A DNA stretch of 64,000 nt from SIG622 sp045600125 (GCA_045600125.1 JAZRXH010000155.1:1-64000); one strand, 5' to 3'; counted from the first letter of the stretch, positions 33,808 to 42,528 are shown. Made by a program: numbers and translations. The notes: generated by a model from the sequence alone, not told the origin.

Positions 33808-34761
33808 TTAAAAGCCGAGCATAGCGGCGCCGACGATACCGGCGTCGTTGCCGAGGGTCGCAACACGGAGCTCGGTTCTCTTGCGGTTCTTCTGTGCATG
33901 GCCGTATTCTTCGCCGGCGATGAACTCACGGAGAGGAGCGAGAAGGGTTTCGCCTTCCTTGCAGATGCCGCCGCCGATGACGAGGACTTCCGGCTGGAAG
34001 ATGTTGATCATATTGACAAGACCGACGCCGAGGTAGTGGATGTACTTGTCAACGACTTCCTTGCCTGCCTTGTCGCCTGCACGCATGGCGTCGAAAGCGG
34101 TCTTGCCGGTGACGCCGTCAAGGCTTCCGGCGATCTTCCAGAGAGCGCTGTCCTTGTCTTCCTTCATCTTTTCCTTGGTCATGTTGATAAGACCCGTTGC
34201 CGAGGAGTATGCCTCCCAGCAGCCGCATCTTCCGCAGGAGCAGGGAGCGCCGTCTGCTTCGATGACAACGTGACCGAGCTCGCCGCCCGCATAGTTGAAG
34301 CCGGAATATACCTTTCTGTCGATGATGATACCGCCGCCGACACCGGTGCCGAGGGTGATCATCACGGAGTTATTGCAGCCCTTGGAGGCGCCCATTTCCG
34401 CTTCGCCCTTGGCGGCGGCATTGGCGTCGTTCTCTACGTAAACTTTCCTGATACCCGAGAATTCGGTGAGCTTGTCGGCGAGAGGGTAGTTTGCAAAGGG
34501 AAGGTTGTTGGCGTAAAGCACGTAGCCTCTGTCGTGGTCTGCCGTGCCGGGAGTAGCGATGCCCGCATACTCAACATCGGATACCGAAATGCCCTGTTCC
34601 TTGCAGAGCTTCTTGCAAAGCTCGCCCATGTCCTTTATGATCTCGTCGGCTTCTCTCTGCGCATTTGTGGGTACACTGCCCTTGCGAAGGATCTCACCCT
34701 TTTCATTGACGATACCGATGGCGATATTGGTTCCGCCAAGGTCAACACCGATGTAATACAT
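33808..34761 (-). CDS. ROK-family glucokinase
   Basis: 317 residues from ATG 34761, preceded by GGAGG. The ROK fold shows the ATP-binding YYIGVDLGGTNIAIG at the N-terminus, the sugar-binding NDANAAAKGE, GTGVGGGIIID, and the zinc-binding CSCGRCGCWEAYSS. Length and motifs fit a glucokinase-type ROK protein that phosphorylates glucose or a related hexose to feed glycolysis. A lipoprotein gene and HPr kinase follow upstream; together they hint at carbon-source control, though no shared operon is proven. Confidence 0.93.
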   Translation of the reverse strand: MYYIGVDLGGTNIAIGIVNEKGEILRKGSVPTNAQREADEIIKDMGELCKKLCKEQGISVSDVEYAGIATPGTADHDRGYVLYANNLPFANYPLADKLTEFSGIRKVYVENDANAAAKGEAEMGASKGCNNSVMITLGTGVGGGIIIDRKVYSGFNYAGGELGHVVIEADGAPCSCGRCGCWEAYSSATGLINMTKEKMKEDKDSALWKIAGSLDGVTGKTAFDAMRAGDKAGKEVVDKYIHYLGVGLVNMINIFQPEVLVIGGGICKEGETLLAPLREFIAGEEYGHAQKNRKRTELRVATLGNDAGIVGAAMLGF

Positions 34762-34865
34762 AAACCTATTCCTCCACTTCCGCCGCATTTTTCTTTTGCG
34801 GCAAAATTAAATTTTGAAATATAATGACGGGGATTTTTCCCGTTATTTCCGCTCCGAACGGCTTT

Positions 34866-35507
34866 TTACTTTATGACCGTTACTTTTGCTCCGAACTCTT
34901 TGAAAGCCTCTTCCACCGCTTCTTTTCCGGATGCGTCAAAGCCGTCGTACAGAATGAAGCAGCCGTTGGCGCTGACCGAGTCATCCTCGCCCGGCGCAAA
35001 GGTCACCATGCAGGAAACATCGTCAAAAACATACAGATAAATGAACGGCTTTTCACCCGTAAGACCTGCGGCATCAAAGGTGTATCCCGCCGACGCCACC
35101 GAGGAAGCCGCCAGAACATTGGCGCCGCCCCGTGCATTGATCTGGGTGGGGATCGCCTGCACGACCTTCTTTTCGGTGAGGTCGATAAGCTCCTCGGAAA
35201 ATCCGGAGACGTTTCCGCCGAGCGCCATATACAGCAGCGTTTCCGGAAAATCGCCAAGGCAGTATACGGCTTTTGGACTACTGTGTCTGTTTTTGCCCAC
35301 TTTTTCGAGAATCTCCGCAAGATCAGCACTTGCCGTATAGCTCTTTAAGTAATCTTCATTGGAAACGATCTCATCCATCAGCGAGATGACGGCAAGACCT
35401 CTGTCGTAAAGGAGAGCGTCGTCCGCTTTGCCGCCCTTACTTTCGCAGCCCGAAAGGACGAGGCAGGCGAGCATAAGCGAAAGAAGCATCGCACATAGCT
35501 TTTTCAT
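34866..35507 (-). CDS. DUF4358-like lipoprotein
   Basis: 213 residues from ATG 35507 (AAAGGAACC ahead). A lipoprotein signal ends in LACLVLSGC, so the mature protein is anchored outside the membrane. The mature part (DRGLAVISLMDEIVSNEDYL, GFSEELIDLTEKKVVQAIPTQ, FILYDGFDASGKEAVEEAFKEF) fits the DUF4358 pattern of clostridial lipoproteins, an assignment made from memory. Function unknown. It lies between ROK kinase and hprK on the same strand, separated by 104 and 190 bases. Confidence 0.8.
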   Translation of the reverse strand: MKKLCAMLLSLMLACLVLSGCESKGGKADDALLYDRGLAVISLMDEIVSNEDYLKSYTASADLAEILEKVGKNRHSSPKAVYCLGDFPETLLYMALGGNVSGFSEELIDLTEKKVVQAIPTQINARGGANVLAASSVASAGYTFDAAGLTGEKPFIYLYVFDDVSCMVTFAPGEDDSVSANGCFILYDGFDASGKEAVEEAFKEFGAKVTVIK

Positions 35508-35697
35508 ATTATCAGGTTCCTTTCGAGATAAACAAAACTCTATCATAAGCATTATAAAGCAAAACGGTGCATTTGTCAAGGTGTTACACGGTTTTGCTGC
35601 TTTTTCGGATTTTGCCGGTCATGCGGAGACCGGAGCAGGGGATACCCGAATCGGTTTGACCCGGGTATTGGATAGAGGCAGTCCTGCCAATGCCGCT

Positions 35698-36660
35698 TTA
35701 CCGGTTTACGTCGGTTTCGTCCATCATTCCCATCAGGCGCTTGTTGAATTCCTCGGCGGTGTTGTAGCCCATCTTCTTCTGACGGTTGTTCATTGCCGCA
35801 ATTTCGATGATGATCGAGAGGTTTCTGCCGGGACGGACCGGGACGGTGATGGAGGGCACGTTGATGCCCATGATCTCACAGTATTCGGTATCCATGCCCA
35901 CACGCTCGTAGAACTTGCCCTGCTGCCAGAGCTCCAGATTTACCACGAGGTCGATCTTTTCGGTGAGCTTTACGGCGCTCATACCGAAGATACGCCGCAC
36001 GTCCACGATACCGATGCCCCGAAGCTCGATGTAGTGACGGATCAGCTCCGGCGCACTGCCGACGAGGGTCTTGGAGGATACTTTTTTGATCTCCACCGCA
36101 TCGTCTGCGATAAGCCGATGCCCCCGCTTTACAAGCTCGATGGCGGTCTCGCTCTTACCGACGCCGCTGTCGCCGAGGATGAGGACACCTTCGCCGAGTA
36201 CCTCTACCAGTACGCCGTGGCGGGTTATCCTCGGAGCAAGCTGTACGTTGAGATAAGCAATGAGGTTCGCCATGAATGCCGAGGTGCCTTCGGCACAGCC
36301 GAGAAGCGGGATGCCGTATTTTGCGCAAAGCTCGCGGAATTCCGGGAATATTTCGAGATTCGAGGAGAATATCACCGCCGCCGCACCGTGGAAAAGAAAA
36401 TCGTCGATGCTCTTTTTCCGCTTTTCCGCATCAAGGCTTGACAGATAGTTGAATTCCATCTTGCCGATGATCTGGATGCGTCCCGGCTCGTAATGGTCGA
36501 AGAATCCGCACAGCGGGAGACCCGGACGGTTCACGTCGGATCTTTCGATCAGAATCTCCTCGGCTGGCTTCGGAAGATAGACCTCCCGCAGAGCACACTC
36601 TTTGATGACACTGCTGAGGGCGACCGTGTATTTTTCATTTCCCGTAACGTCCATATCCAT
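35698..36660 (-). CDS. hprK: HPr kinase/phosphorylase
   Basis: 320 residues from ATG 36660 with AAAGGAAG ahead. The N-terminal domain is followed by the P-loop GDSGVGKS (163-170), the DDAVEIKK acidic motif, ELRGIGIVDVRRIFG and the family signature NVPSITVPVRPGRN near the C-terminus. The enzyme phosphorylates and dephosphorylates Ser46 of HPr and so controls carbon catabolite repression in Firmicutes. It has its own promoter and no terminator was seen after it. Confidence 0.96.
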   Translation of the reverse strand: MDMDVTGNEKYTVALSSVIKECALREVYLPKPAEEILIERSDVNRPGLPLCGFFDHYEPGRIQIIGKMEFNYLSSLDAEKRKKSIDDFLFHGAAAVIFSSNLEIFPEFRELCAKYGIPLLGCAEGTSAFMANLIAYLNVQLAPRITRHGVLVEVLGEGVLILGDSGVGKSETAIELVKRGHRLIADDAVEIKKVSSKTLVGSAPELIRHYIELRGIGIVDVRRIFGMSAVKLTEKIDLVVNLELWQQGKFYERVGMDTEYCEIMGINVPSITVPVRPGRNLSIIIEIAAMNNRQKKMGYNTAEEFNKRLMGMMDETDVNR

Positions 36661-36736
36661 ACAGCAAAACTTCCTTTCAATCCTATTCAATCCTATTCGT
36701 GCGCAGAGGAGCCAAAGGTGCCCCATATCCTTACCC

Positions 36737-36765
36737 AGTATACCATATCCCGCCTTTTTTTGCAA
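36737..36765 (-). promoter_or_regulatory. hprK promoter
   Basis: Minus-strand TTGCAA (36760-36765) and TATACT (36737-36742), 17-base spacer, 77 bases upstream of the hprK ATG. Confidence 0.65.
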
Positions 36766-36876
36766 GGGAAAATGAGGAAAAAGAAGAAAAAGAAGAAAAA
36801 GAGGAAATAAAACGGGTCGCCCGATGCGCTTATTGAAGCTCTCTGTATCCCGGCGGTTGATTTTTGCCTTTTCCGG
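36766..36876. other. Purine-rich repeat tract and spacer
   Basis: Near 36770-36808 the plus strand is almost pure A/G, with GAAAAAGAA repeated three times at a period of about nine. No gene is supported. It separates the divergent promoters of hprK and the GH42-like gene. Confidence 0.5.
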
Positions 36877-36905
36877 TTGACAAGCGCCGCAGCCTGCGGT
36901 ATACT
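36877..36905 (+). promoter_or_regulatory. Promoter of the GH42-like gene
   Basis: Perfect TTGACA (36877-36882) and TATACT (36900-36905) with a 17-base spacer, 77 bases before the start codon. No operator palindrome was recognised around it. Confidence 0.8.
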
Positions 36906-36982
36906 ACCGATAACGGATCGGCGAAGGGGGGGAGCCCGAACGCCGGAAAAACTTTTCTGAAAGTCTAAAAGGAAAGAACAAA

Positions 36983-38662
36983 ATGAATACTTCTTTTGTT
37001 AAAGACCATGGCGGCGTACCGACTCTCTTTGTAAACGGAGAGCCGATCCCCGAAATAGCCTATATCACCTATTACACCCGCAAGAACCGCTATGCGGATT
37101 TTGCTGCGGCGGGGTACCGTCTTTTCTCGCTTCCCGTGTATTTTGCCTCGCAGACCATCAACGAGCGCTCGCAGATCCCGCCCTTTACCGTCGGGGTATA
37201 CGACAAAGAAACACCCTTCTACGACCGGGCGGACAGCGATTTCCGGGACATCATCGACAAGTGCCCCGACGCCATGATCTTCCCGAGGATTAATATTTCT
37301 CTGCCGAAGCGCTGGGAGGACGAAAATCCCGAGGAGCTCTGCGATGCGCCTGCCAAGGGCGGCACACGGCTCCGTGCCTGCTTCTCCTCGGATAAGTGGT
37401 TCGAAGAGTCAAAAAGGCTCCTTGCCGATTTTTTAGACCACGTGCAGAAGCAGGACTACGCCGGGCACATCATCGGCTATCAGATCTCCTCCGGCAATAC
37501 CGAGGAATGGTTCTCCTACGACGACGTGGGCTCGGTCGGGAAACGGGCAAGAGAAAAATACGCCGGGCGGTGCGCAGCGTCGGGAACGCCGGAAAGCACC
37601 GAAGGGTACCGGGCTTTTCTTTCGGACATCTGCGCCGAGCGCATCTGCGATATCTGCGCCTATGCGAAGGAGCTCACCGGGCACAAGGTGGTGGTCGGCA
37701 CCTTCTACGGCTATACCCTCGAATGCCCCTTCTGGACCTCCTGCCACCACGCTCTTGAAAAGGTCCTTGATTGTCCCGACGTGGATTTTATCTGCTCTCC
37801 CGTTTCCTACGCCAAAACAAGGGCGGCGGGAAGAGACCATCCCTATATGCTTCCTCTCGGCTCTCTGAAGATGCACGGAAAACTCTATCTTGCCGAGAAC
37901 GATACCCGCACCCATCTCACCGGAGCACCGAATGACCTTCCGTCTTACAGCACAGCCATCTGGAAGGGACCCGACAAGGCGACGTCTCTGGAGATCCTGA
38001 AGCTCCACTTTGCAAGAGCCTTCACCCACGGACACGGCATGTGGTGGTTCGATATGTGGGGCGGCTGGTACGACGACCCGGACTACATGGCGTTTATGAA
38101 GAGCGCTTTGGAAACCGTAAAGGAAAGCATGGGGAAGAGCGCCGAAAGCGCCGCAAAGGTCGCTCTCTTCATCGACGAAAAGGTCTTCTGCGAGCTCGAG
38201 ACCGACGATGCCCCCGTCCGCCGGATCTGCTACGATTATCGGGAGGCGCTGGGGGTTCTCGGAACGCCCTATGATATTTTCCTCCTGTCCGACTTTTATG
38301 ACGCTGCCCCGAAATACGGTTTTCTTCTCTTCCTATGCCCGAAAGAGACCGAGGCGTACCGGAATGCCGTTCGTGCCGCCGAAAGCGCCGGGATCCCCTA
38401 TATCTCCGTCAGAAGGGACAACGTCGACACGCTCACGGCGGACGATATCCGTGCGTGTCTTGCCGTATGTCCCGGGGTGAAGCTGTACTGCGACCGCAAA
38501 GCCGTGATCTGCGCCTCAAAGAGTTATCTCTGCCTTCATACGGTCGAGGCGGGAATGCATAGCATCTGCGGTTTCGACAGCCTCTATGAGGTGTTCTCGG
38601 GGAAGACGGTGACCTTCCCGGCAGAGCTTGAAAAGGGGAAGACCTATCTCTTCCGGCTCTGA
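36983..38662 (+). CDS. GH42-like beta-glycosidase (TIM barrel)
   Basis: 559 residues, no signal peptide. The N-terminal region (LFVNGEPIPEIAYITYYTRKNRYADFAAAGYRLFSLPV) and GHIIGYQISSGNTEEWFSY resemble the first part of GH42-type beta-galactosidase barrels, with YQISSGNTEEW near the place where the acid/base Glu is expected and LYLAENDTRTH as a candidate nucleophile loop. Later WWFDMWGGWYDDP and a Rossmann-like trimer domain complete the pattern. The specific sugar is unknown. AAAAGGAAAG precedes the ATG; a strong promoter drives it. No terminator was identified. GH42-like is the best fit but not certain. Confidence 0.75.
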   Translation: MNTSFVKDHGGVPTLFVNGEPIPEIAYITYYTRKNRYADFAAAGYRLFSLPVYFASQTINERSQIPPFTVGVYDKETPFYDRADSDFRDIIDKCPDAMIFPRINISLPKRWEDENPEELCDAPAKGGTRLRACFSSDKWFEESKRLLADFLDHVQKQDYAGHIIGYQISSGNTEEWFSYDDVGSVGKRAREKYAGRCAASGTPESTEGYRAFLSDICAERICDICAYAKELTGHKVVVGTFYGYTLECPFWTSCHHALEKVLDCPDVDFICSPVSYAKTRAAGRDHPYMLPLGSLKMHGKLYLAENDTRTHLTGAPNDLPSYSTAIWKGPDKATSLEILKLHFARAFTHGHGMWWFDMWGGWYDDPDYMAFMKSALETVKESMGKSAESAAKVALFIDEKVFCELETDDAPVRRICYDYREALGVLGTPYDIFLLSDFYDAAPKYGFLLFLCPKETEAYRNAVRAAESAGIPYISVRRDNVDTLTADDIRACLAVCPGVKLYCDRKAVICASKSYLCLHTVEAGMHSICGFDSLYEVFSGKTVTFPAELEKGKTYLFRL

Positions 38663-38779
38663 TGATGTGCCGGAACGTGCCTTCCTTTGGTCAAAGCGTC
38701 AAATATGCGGCGATTTTTCCCGTTTTTTCGTCATTTACGCAAATTTCTATAAAAACTTTCAAAAAAATGAAAAAAACAC

Positions 38780-38808
38780 TTGCAAAACGAAAACAGTTGT
38801 GATATAAT
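38780..38808 (+). promoter_or_regulatory. rpmB promoter
   Basis: TTGCAA (38780-38785) and TATAAT (38803-38808), 17-base spacer. Because transcription starts around 38815, in-frame starts before this point cannot be used for rpmB. Confidence 0.8.
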
Positions 38809-38935
38809 AACAATGTTGTTCAGTGTATATAAGTATCGAGCGAAATATTTATATGTACTTGAGTGTCAAAGAAGCTCCCGGACACTGCACGGTGTCTGCG
38901 GTTTCATTACTCTTTTATCGGGAGGTGCAATCAAA

Positions 38936-39124
38936 ATGGCAAAGTGCGAAGTATGCGGAAAGGGCGTTACCTTCGGTCACAACGTTTCTCACTCCAACAG
39001 AAAGACCAACAGAGCTTGGAAGCCCAACATCCGTCGAGTTAAGGCTGTGGTAAACGGCGAGCATAAGACAGTTTACGTATGTTCTCGTTGCCTCCGTTCC
39101 GGCAAAGTGACCCGTGCTATCTGA
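38936..39124 (+). CDS. rpmB: 50S ribosomal protein L28
   Basis: 62 residues starting at ATG 38936 with GGGAGGTG ahead; an upstream in-frame ATG at 38780 lies in the promoter and is rejected. MAKCEVCGKGVTFGHNVSHSN and WKPNIRRVKAV are diagnostic of L28. The Cys pairs CEVC (4-7) and CSRC near the C-terminus mark the zinc-ribbon (C+) form. It is monocistronic with its own terminator. Confidence 0.98.
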   Translation: MAKCEVCGKGVTFGHNVSHSNRKTNRAWKPNIRRVKAVVNGEHKTVYVCSRCLRSGKVTRAI

Positions 39125-39157
39125 GTAGGTCTCACAATAAAACAGCTGACACACTGT

Positions 39158-39186
39158 AAGGGGAAAGAATTTCTTTCTCCTTTTTG
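39158..39186 (+). terminator. rpmB terminator
   Basis: AAGGGGAAAGAA (39158-39169) pairs with TTCTTTCTCCTT, with one bulged position, and runs into TTTTT. Confidence 0.75.
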
Positions 39187-39332
39187 TGTTTTCAGTCAAA
39201 AGAAGCCGAATGCTTTCGGCGTCTCTCCATATGTGACGGGGGGCGTACCGATCGCTTTCGGCTTCTTCTTTTTGTTTAGCGGTATACGGTGTCTCTGCGG
39301 TGCTTACTGCGTTATTGGCAAAAGCGCCTGCA

Positions 39333-41012
39333 TTAACCGTTTACGACTGTTTCTGGATCTACGTTTCCGTAAGGGGTGCGGATCTCAAAGTGCAGGTGAG
39401 GACCGGTAGCGGCGCCGGTAGCCCCGGCTTTTCCGATGATCTGTCCCGCTTCCACTGTTTCTTCGACGTCTACGAGAATCTCGGAAAGATGGGCGTAGAA
39501 GGTCTCCACACCGTCTTCGTGCAGGATCCGGATGGCGTTTCCGTAGGTCGAAAGGTATCCGCACTCTGCCACCGTGCCATTGCAGGCGGCAAAGACGTCG
39601 TCCCCTCTCTGCAGTGCATAGTCGGTGCCGAGGTGTTCGTTCCTTTCACCGATTTTTCCGAAGGACTGGGAAATTTCGCCGCCGCAGGGACGGATCATGG
39701 CGGGGACGGTGACGAATATGGGTTCGGATGCGGCGTTTTCGCCTTCCGGATCGGGGAAATTTTCTGCCTCGGATTCGTCGGAGGGGAAAGAAGCGGCGTC
39801 GCCGTCGGCGGGTCCCGTGTCGGGGACGGTCTCTTGGGGTATCTTTTCGGTATTGGTACCTTCTTCTGCGGCTTCTTCTACGGGACTTACGGGAGCTTCG
39901 TTGTCGAAAGAAAGCTCCGGCTCCGTTTGATTTTCGGCTTTGTTTTCGGTTTCTGCTTTGGAATCATCCCCGTTTATTCCTCCGATTGCCGCTGCACCGG
40001 TGAGGCAGGCGAGGGCGAGAAGTGCCGCAAGGGCGATGGGAAGGACGAAACTCTTTTTTGTGTTTTGATTCTTTTTTGCCATGTGTTTTATTCTCCTTTT
40101 CATGTTGTGCTTTTCTCCCGCAAAAGCGGCGCTGAAGGACAAAACTCCTTTCTTTCCCGAAGCAAAGCCCAGAAGCATTTCGGCATAATCCGCTCTGCTT
40201 TGGCAGTGCCTCAGTACTTCGTCATCGCATCGCATTTCCAGATCGAACGCAAATTCGTTCCGGCATATCCATACGACCGGATTGAAAAAGTGCAAAAGAC
40301 AAAGGAGCGCCGAGAAAAGCATCAGAATGTTGTCACCGTGTTTTTGATGGATCAGCTCGTGAAGAAATATATCCCGTTTTTCGTTCTCGGATAATCCTTT
40401 CGGGAGAAGGATCGTCGGCGAGGCGATACCGCAGAGAAGGGGGGATGTGCCATACTCCCGTACCTCGACCGCCCTCTTTGCGCCGGCTTTCTCTTTTGCT
40501 TCAAAGAGGATCCGGAGCGTTTCGGGGGATTCGCACGGTTTTCTCCTTTTCACTTTCGCAAGAAAAACGAAATAGACCGCCGTAAAGGCAACAAGAAGCA
40601 GTGTCTGCGCCGAAAGAAGGAGGACGGAAAAAACTTTTACGCTTTCGGAACCTTTACCGCTTTCGGTATCGGCTTTTTCCTTTTCGGAAAGCATTTTCTC
40701 CGACTTCGGCACGGAATCATTTTCCAAGGTATTTCCGGGAATAACGGCGAAACCGAATTTTACGTCTTCGGTAATCGAAAGGACTTCGGTGACGGGGCGG
40801 AACAGGTTGAACACCGAGAGGGGCGACGCCGGAAAATTCGGCAGTGTCAGCCTTAGAAACAACATAAGCCACAAAAGCATTTTCAGCCGGCAGCTCAGTT
40901 TATCTCCGAATATAGCCCGAAAGAGGAGGATCAATAATCCCGTTACGGCACCGCCGAAGGAGGTCTTCAGAAAGAAGGCTGCTATTGCAGTGCTTGCCAT
41001 AGCCGGATTCAT
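39333..41012 (-). CDS. BlaR1-like M56 metallopeptidase fused to M23 peptidase
   Basis: 559 residues. Three or four N-terminal membrane helices surround the zinc-protease site HELIH (218-222), as in BlaR1/MecR1-type antirepressor proteases. A further helix (about 322-348) leads to an acidic Ser/Glu-rich linker (about 350-430) and a C-terminal LytM/M23 endopeptidase domain with HLGTDYALQRGDDV and GPHLHFEIR (537-545), the usual metal ligands. Instead of a penicillin-binding sensor domain this protein carries a peptidoglycan peptidase outside the membrane. It overlaps the BlaI-like repressor by ATGA at 41009-41012, so the pair is translated together. Confidence 0.9.
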   Translation of the reverse strand: MNPAMASTAIAAFFLKTSFGGAVTGLLILLFRAIFGDKLSCRLKMLLWLMLFLRLTLPNFPASPLSVFNLFRPVTEVLSITEDVKFGFAVIPGNTLENDSVPKSEKMLSEKEKADTESGKGSESVKVFSVLLLSAQTLLLVAFTAVYFVFLAKVKRRKPCESPETLRILFEAKEKAGAKRAVEVREYGTSPLLCGIASPTILLPKGLSENEKRDIFLHELIHQKHGDNILMLFSALLCLLHFFNPVVWICRNEFAFDLEMRCDDEVLRHCQSRADYAEMLLGFASGKKGVLSFSAAFAGEKHNMKRRIKHMAKKNQNTKKSFVLPIALAALLALACLTGAAAIGGINGDDSKAETENKAENQTEPELSFDNEAPVSPVEEAAEEGTNTEKIPQETVPDTGPADGDAASFPSDESEAENFPDPEGENAASEPIFVTVPAMIRPCGGEISQSFGKIGERNEHLGTDYALQRGDDVFAACNGTVAECGYLSTYGNAIRILHEDGVETFYAHLSEILVDVEETVEAGQIIGKAGATGAATGPHLHFEIRTPYGNVDPETVVNG

Positions 41013-41398
41013 TGGTCATCCCTCATCTTTTCGATCAGATTTCTCAGCTGTTTTTCATCCTCAGCCGACAGTCCCGCATTACCCGCAAGGCTCGCAAACA
41101 TCATCTTCAAGGAGCCTCTGTAAAACTTTTTTGCAAAGTCCCGTGCCTCTCTCTGAGAGCATTCCTCCTGCGAAACGGCGGGAGAGTAGCGGAAGCTGCC
41201 GCTGCTGCCGAGTGCGTTTATTGCTCCTTTGGCGCACAGCCTTCTCGTAAGGGTCTTGACGGTGGAGTCGCTCCATTCGTATTCTTTCAGACCTTCCAGA
41301 ATATCGCCCATGGTCAGAGTACCCTCGCTGTCCCATAACAGCTCCATAATCTTCCATTCGGTCTCGGTGATGTTTATTCCTTCACATTTCTTATTCAT
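41009..41398 (-). CDS. BlaI/MecI-family repressor
   Basis: 129 residues with a winged helix: INITETEWKIMELLWDSEGTLTMGDIL, followed by EWSDSTVKTLTRRLCAKGAI and a C-terminal dimerisation region with a protease-accessible area near 75-105. Repressors of this family are cut by their M56 partner, lifting repression. AAAGGAG precedes the ATG. Palindromic BlaI-type operators lie just upstream (41486-41581), one on the -10 box, predicting autoregulation of the two-gene unit. Confidence 0.95.
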   Translation of the reverse strand: MNKKCEGINITETEWKIMELLWDSEGTLTMGDILEGLKEYEWSDSTVKTLTRRLCAKGAINALGSSGSFRYSPAVSQEECSQREARDFAKKFYRGSLKMMFASLAGNAGLSAEDEKQLRNLIEKMRDDQ

Positions 41399-41485
41399 CG
41401 TTTTCTTTTCTCCTTTGCCGGCATTTTTCTTTTAGGATTCTTTTTTCAAAAAACTGCCGGATGGGGCAGCCGTTTTCGAAAATAG

Positions 41486-41500
41486 GTTTACACGTGTAAC
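41486..41500. promoter_or_regulatory. BlaI-type operator 1
   Basis: GTTTACACGTGTAAC contains the perfect palindrome TTACACGTGTAA (41488-41499), matching the TTACA-n2-TGTAA pattern of BlaI/MecI sites. Confidence 0.8.
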
Positions 41501-41510
41501 CTTGGACACA

Positions 41511-41539
41511 GTTTACACCTGTAACCTCTGTTTTGTCAA
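41511..41539 (-). promoter_or_regulatory. Promoter of the blaI-like unit overlapping operator 2
   Basis: Minus-strand TTGACA (41534-41539) is 17 bases from a GTAAAC/TGTAAA -10 region inside the second operator GTTTACACCTGTAAC (41511-41525). Repressor bound there would cover the -10 box. Confidence 0.7.
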
Positions 41540-41565
41540 GCCCTTATCAGCCAAAATTACACTTT

Positions 41566-41581
41566 GTTTACATTTGTAAAC
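41566..41581. promoter_or_regulatory. BlaI-type operator 3
   Basis: GTTTACATTTGTAAAC is a perfect 7+2+7 palindrome upstream of the -35 box, with an extra half site AATTACA at 41556-41562. Confidence 0.75.
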
Positions 41582-41627
41582 TTTGCGCCTTTGGGCATTG
41601 CACGGTGAAAAGACATATTGATAAGGA

Positions 41628-41679
41628 GAAAAAGCGGGAAGAACGTGCCCTGAATTTTCTTTGAGCACGACCTTCCCGA
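41628..41679 (-). terminator. spo0A terminator
   Basis: On the minus strand CGGGAAGGTCGTGCTC pairs with GGGCACGTTCTTCCCG (one bulge), followed by CTTTTT, about 40 bases after the spo0A stop. Confidence 0.75.
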
Positions 41680-41715
41680 TGCATTTTTCAGGTAGGCGCA
41701 GTGGGATCCCGGCGT

Positions 41716-42528
41716 TTATGCCATCGCCATTCCTCCCGCCGTGCCGTTCCTGGGCTTTTTCACCTTTTCCTTGTTCATAAGGCGCAGGTTGTCGGAAATG
41801 AGGGCGATGAATTCGGAATTCGTGGGCTTTCCTCTTGAGCTCTGCACCGTATAACCGAACATATCCGACAGTACCTCGTAGTCTCCACGGTCCCACGCAA
41901 CCTCGATGGCGTGGCGGATGGCACGCTCAACACGGGAGCTTGTGGTGGCGTACTGCTTTGCAATGGAAGGATACAGATCCTTGGTGACGGCGCCGATAAG
42001 TCCCGAATCCTCGTAGGTCATGAGGATCGCCGTGCGCAGATACTGATATCCCTTTATGTGGGCGGGGATGCCTACGCTGTGTATCATTTTGGTGACCTGC
42101 GCCTCGATGTCCGGTCCGGCAGAGGTGTGAACGGTGCTTCCGGCGCTTTTGATGCCGGAGTGCTTTTCGGAAAGCCGATGTATTTTGTCGGTTAGAAGCA
42201 TCATGTCGCAGGGCTTCATGACGCAGTACGCCGCTCCCGCCTCGATGGCGTCCTCGATGATGTTGATGTTGCCGATAGAGGTCACAATGAGAAACTCCGG
42301 CGGCTCCTTCATCCGTTTTCTCGTCTCCCGGATGAGCTTGGCGCCGTCCAGCGCCTTCAGCCAAAGGTCGAGGATCACGATGTCCGGGGAAAGGCGGATG
42401 ATGTCATGGAGAGCTTCTTCACCGTTGTCGTTCTCGCCGATCAGGGTGATATCCGACCCGAGAAAATAGTCGGCGAGGGTGCGCCGGAATTCGCTGCTCT
42501 GATCTGCAATATAAAGTCTTGTATTCAT
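41716..42528 (-). CDS. spo0A: Sporulation transcription factor Spo0A
   Basis: 270 residues from ATG 42528 (AAAGGAAAA ahead). The receiver domain has phospho-acceptor Asp54 (VILDLWLKALDG) and the lysine in VMKPCD. The C-terminal effector domain carries the diagnostic SVGIPAHIKGYQYLRTAI, YPSIAKQYATTSSRVERAIRHAIEVAWDRG and PTNSEFIALISD. Spo0A is the master switch for sporulation in Clostridia and Bacilli. Together with spoVAD/AE it shows that the genome encodes endospore formation. A TGTCGAA box lies ten bases above its -35 box, suggesting autoregulation. Confidence 0.98.
   Translation of the reverse strand: MNTRLYIADQSSEFRRTLADYFLGSDITLIGENDNGEEALHDIIRLSPDIVILDLWLKALDGAKLIRETRKRMKEPPEFLIVTSIGNINIIEDAIEAGAAYCVMKPCDMMLLTDKIHRLSEKHSGIKSAGSTVHTSAGPDIEAQVTKMIHSVGIPAHIKGYQYLRTAILMTYEDSGLIGAVTKDLYPSIAKQYATTSSRVERAIRHAIEVAWDRGDYEVLSDMFGYTVQSSRGKPTNSEFIALISDNLRLMNKEKVKKPRNGTAGGMAMA

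Noticed and set aside
38780..38935. N-terminal extension of L28
   Set aside because: The upstream ATG lies within the promoter; L28 begins with the conserved MAKCEVCG at 38936 after GGGAGGTG.
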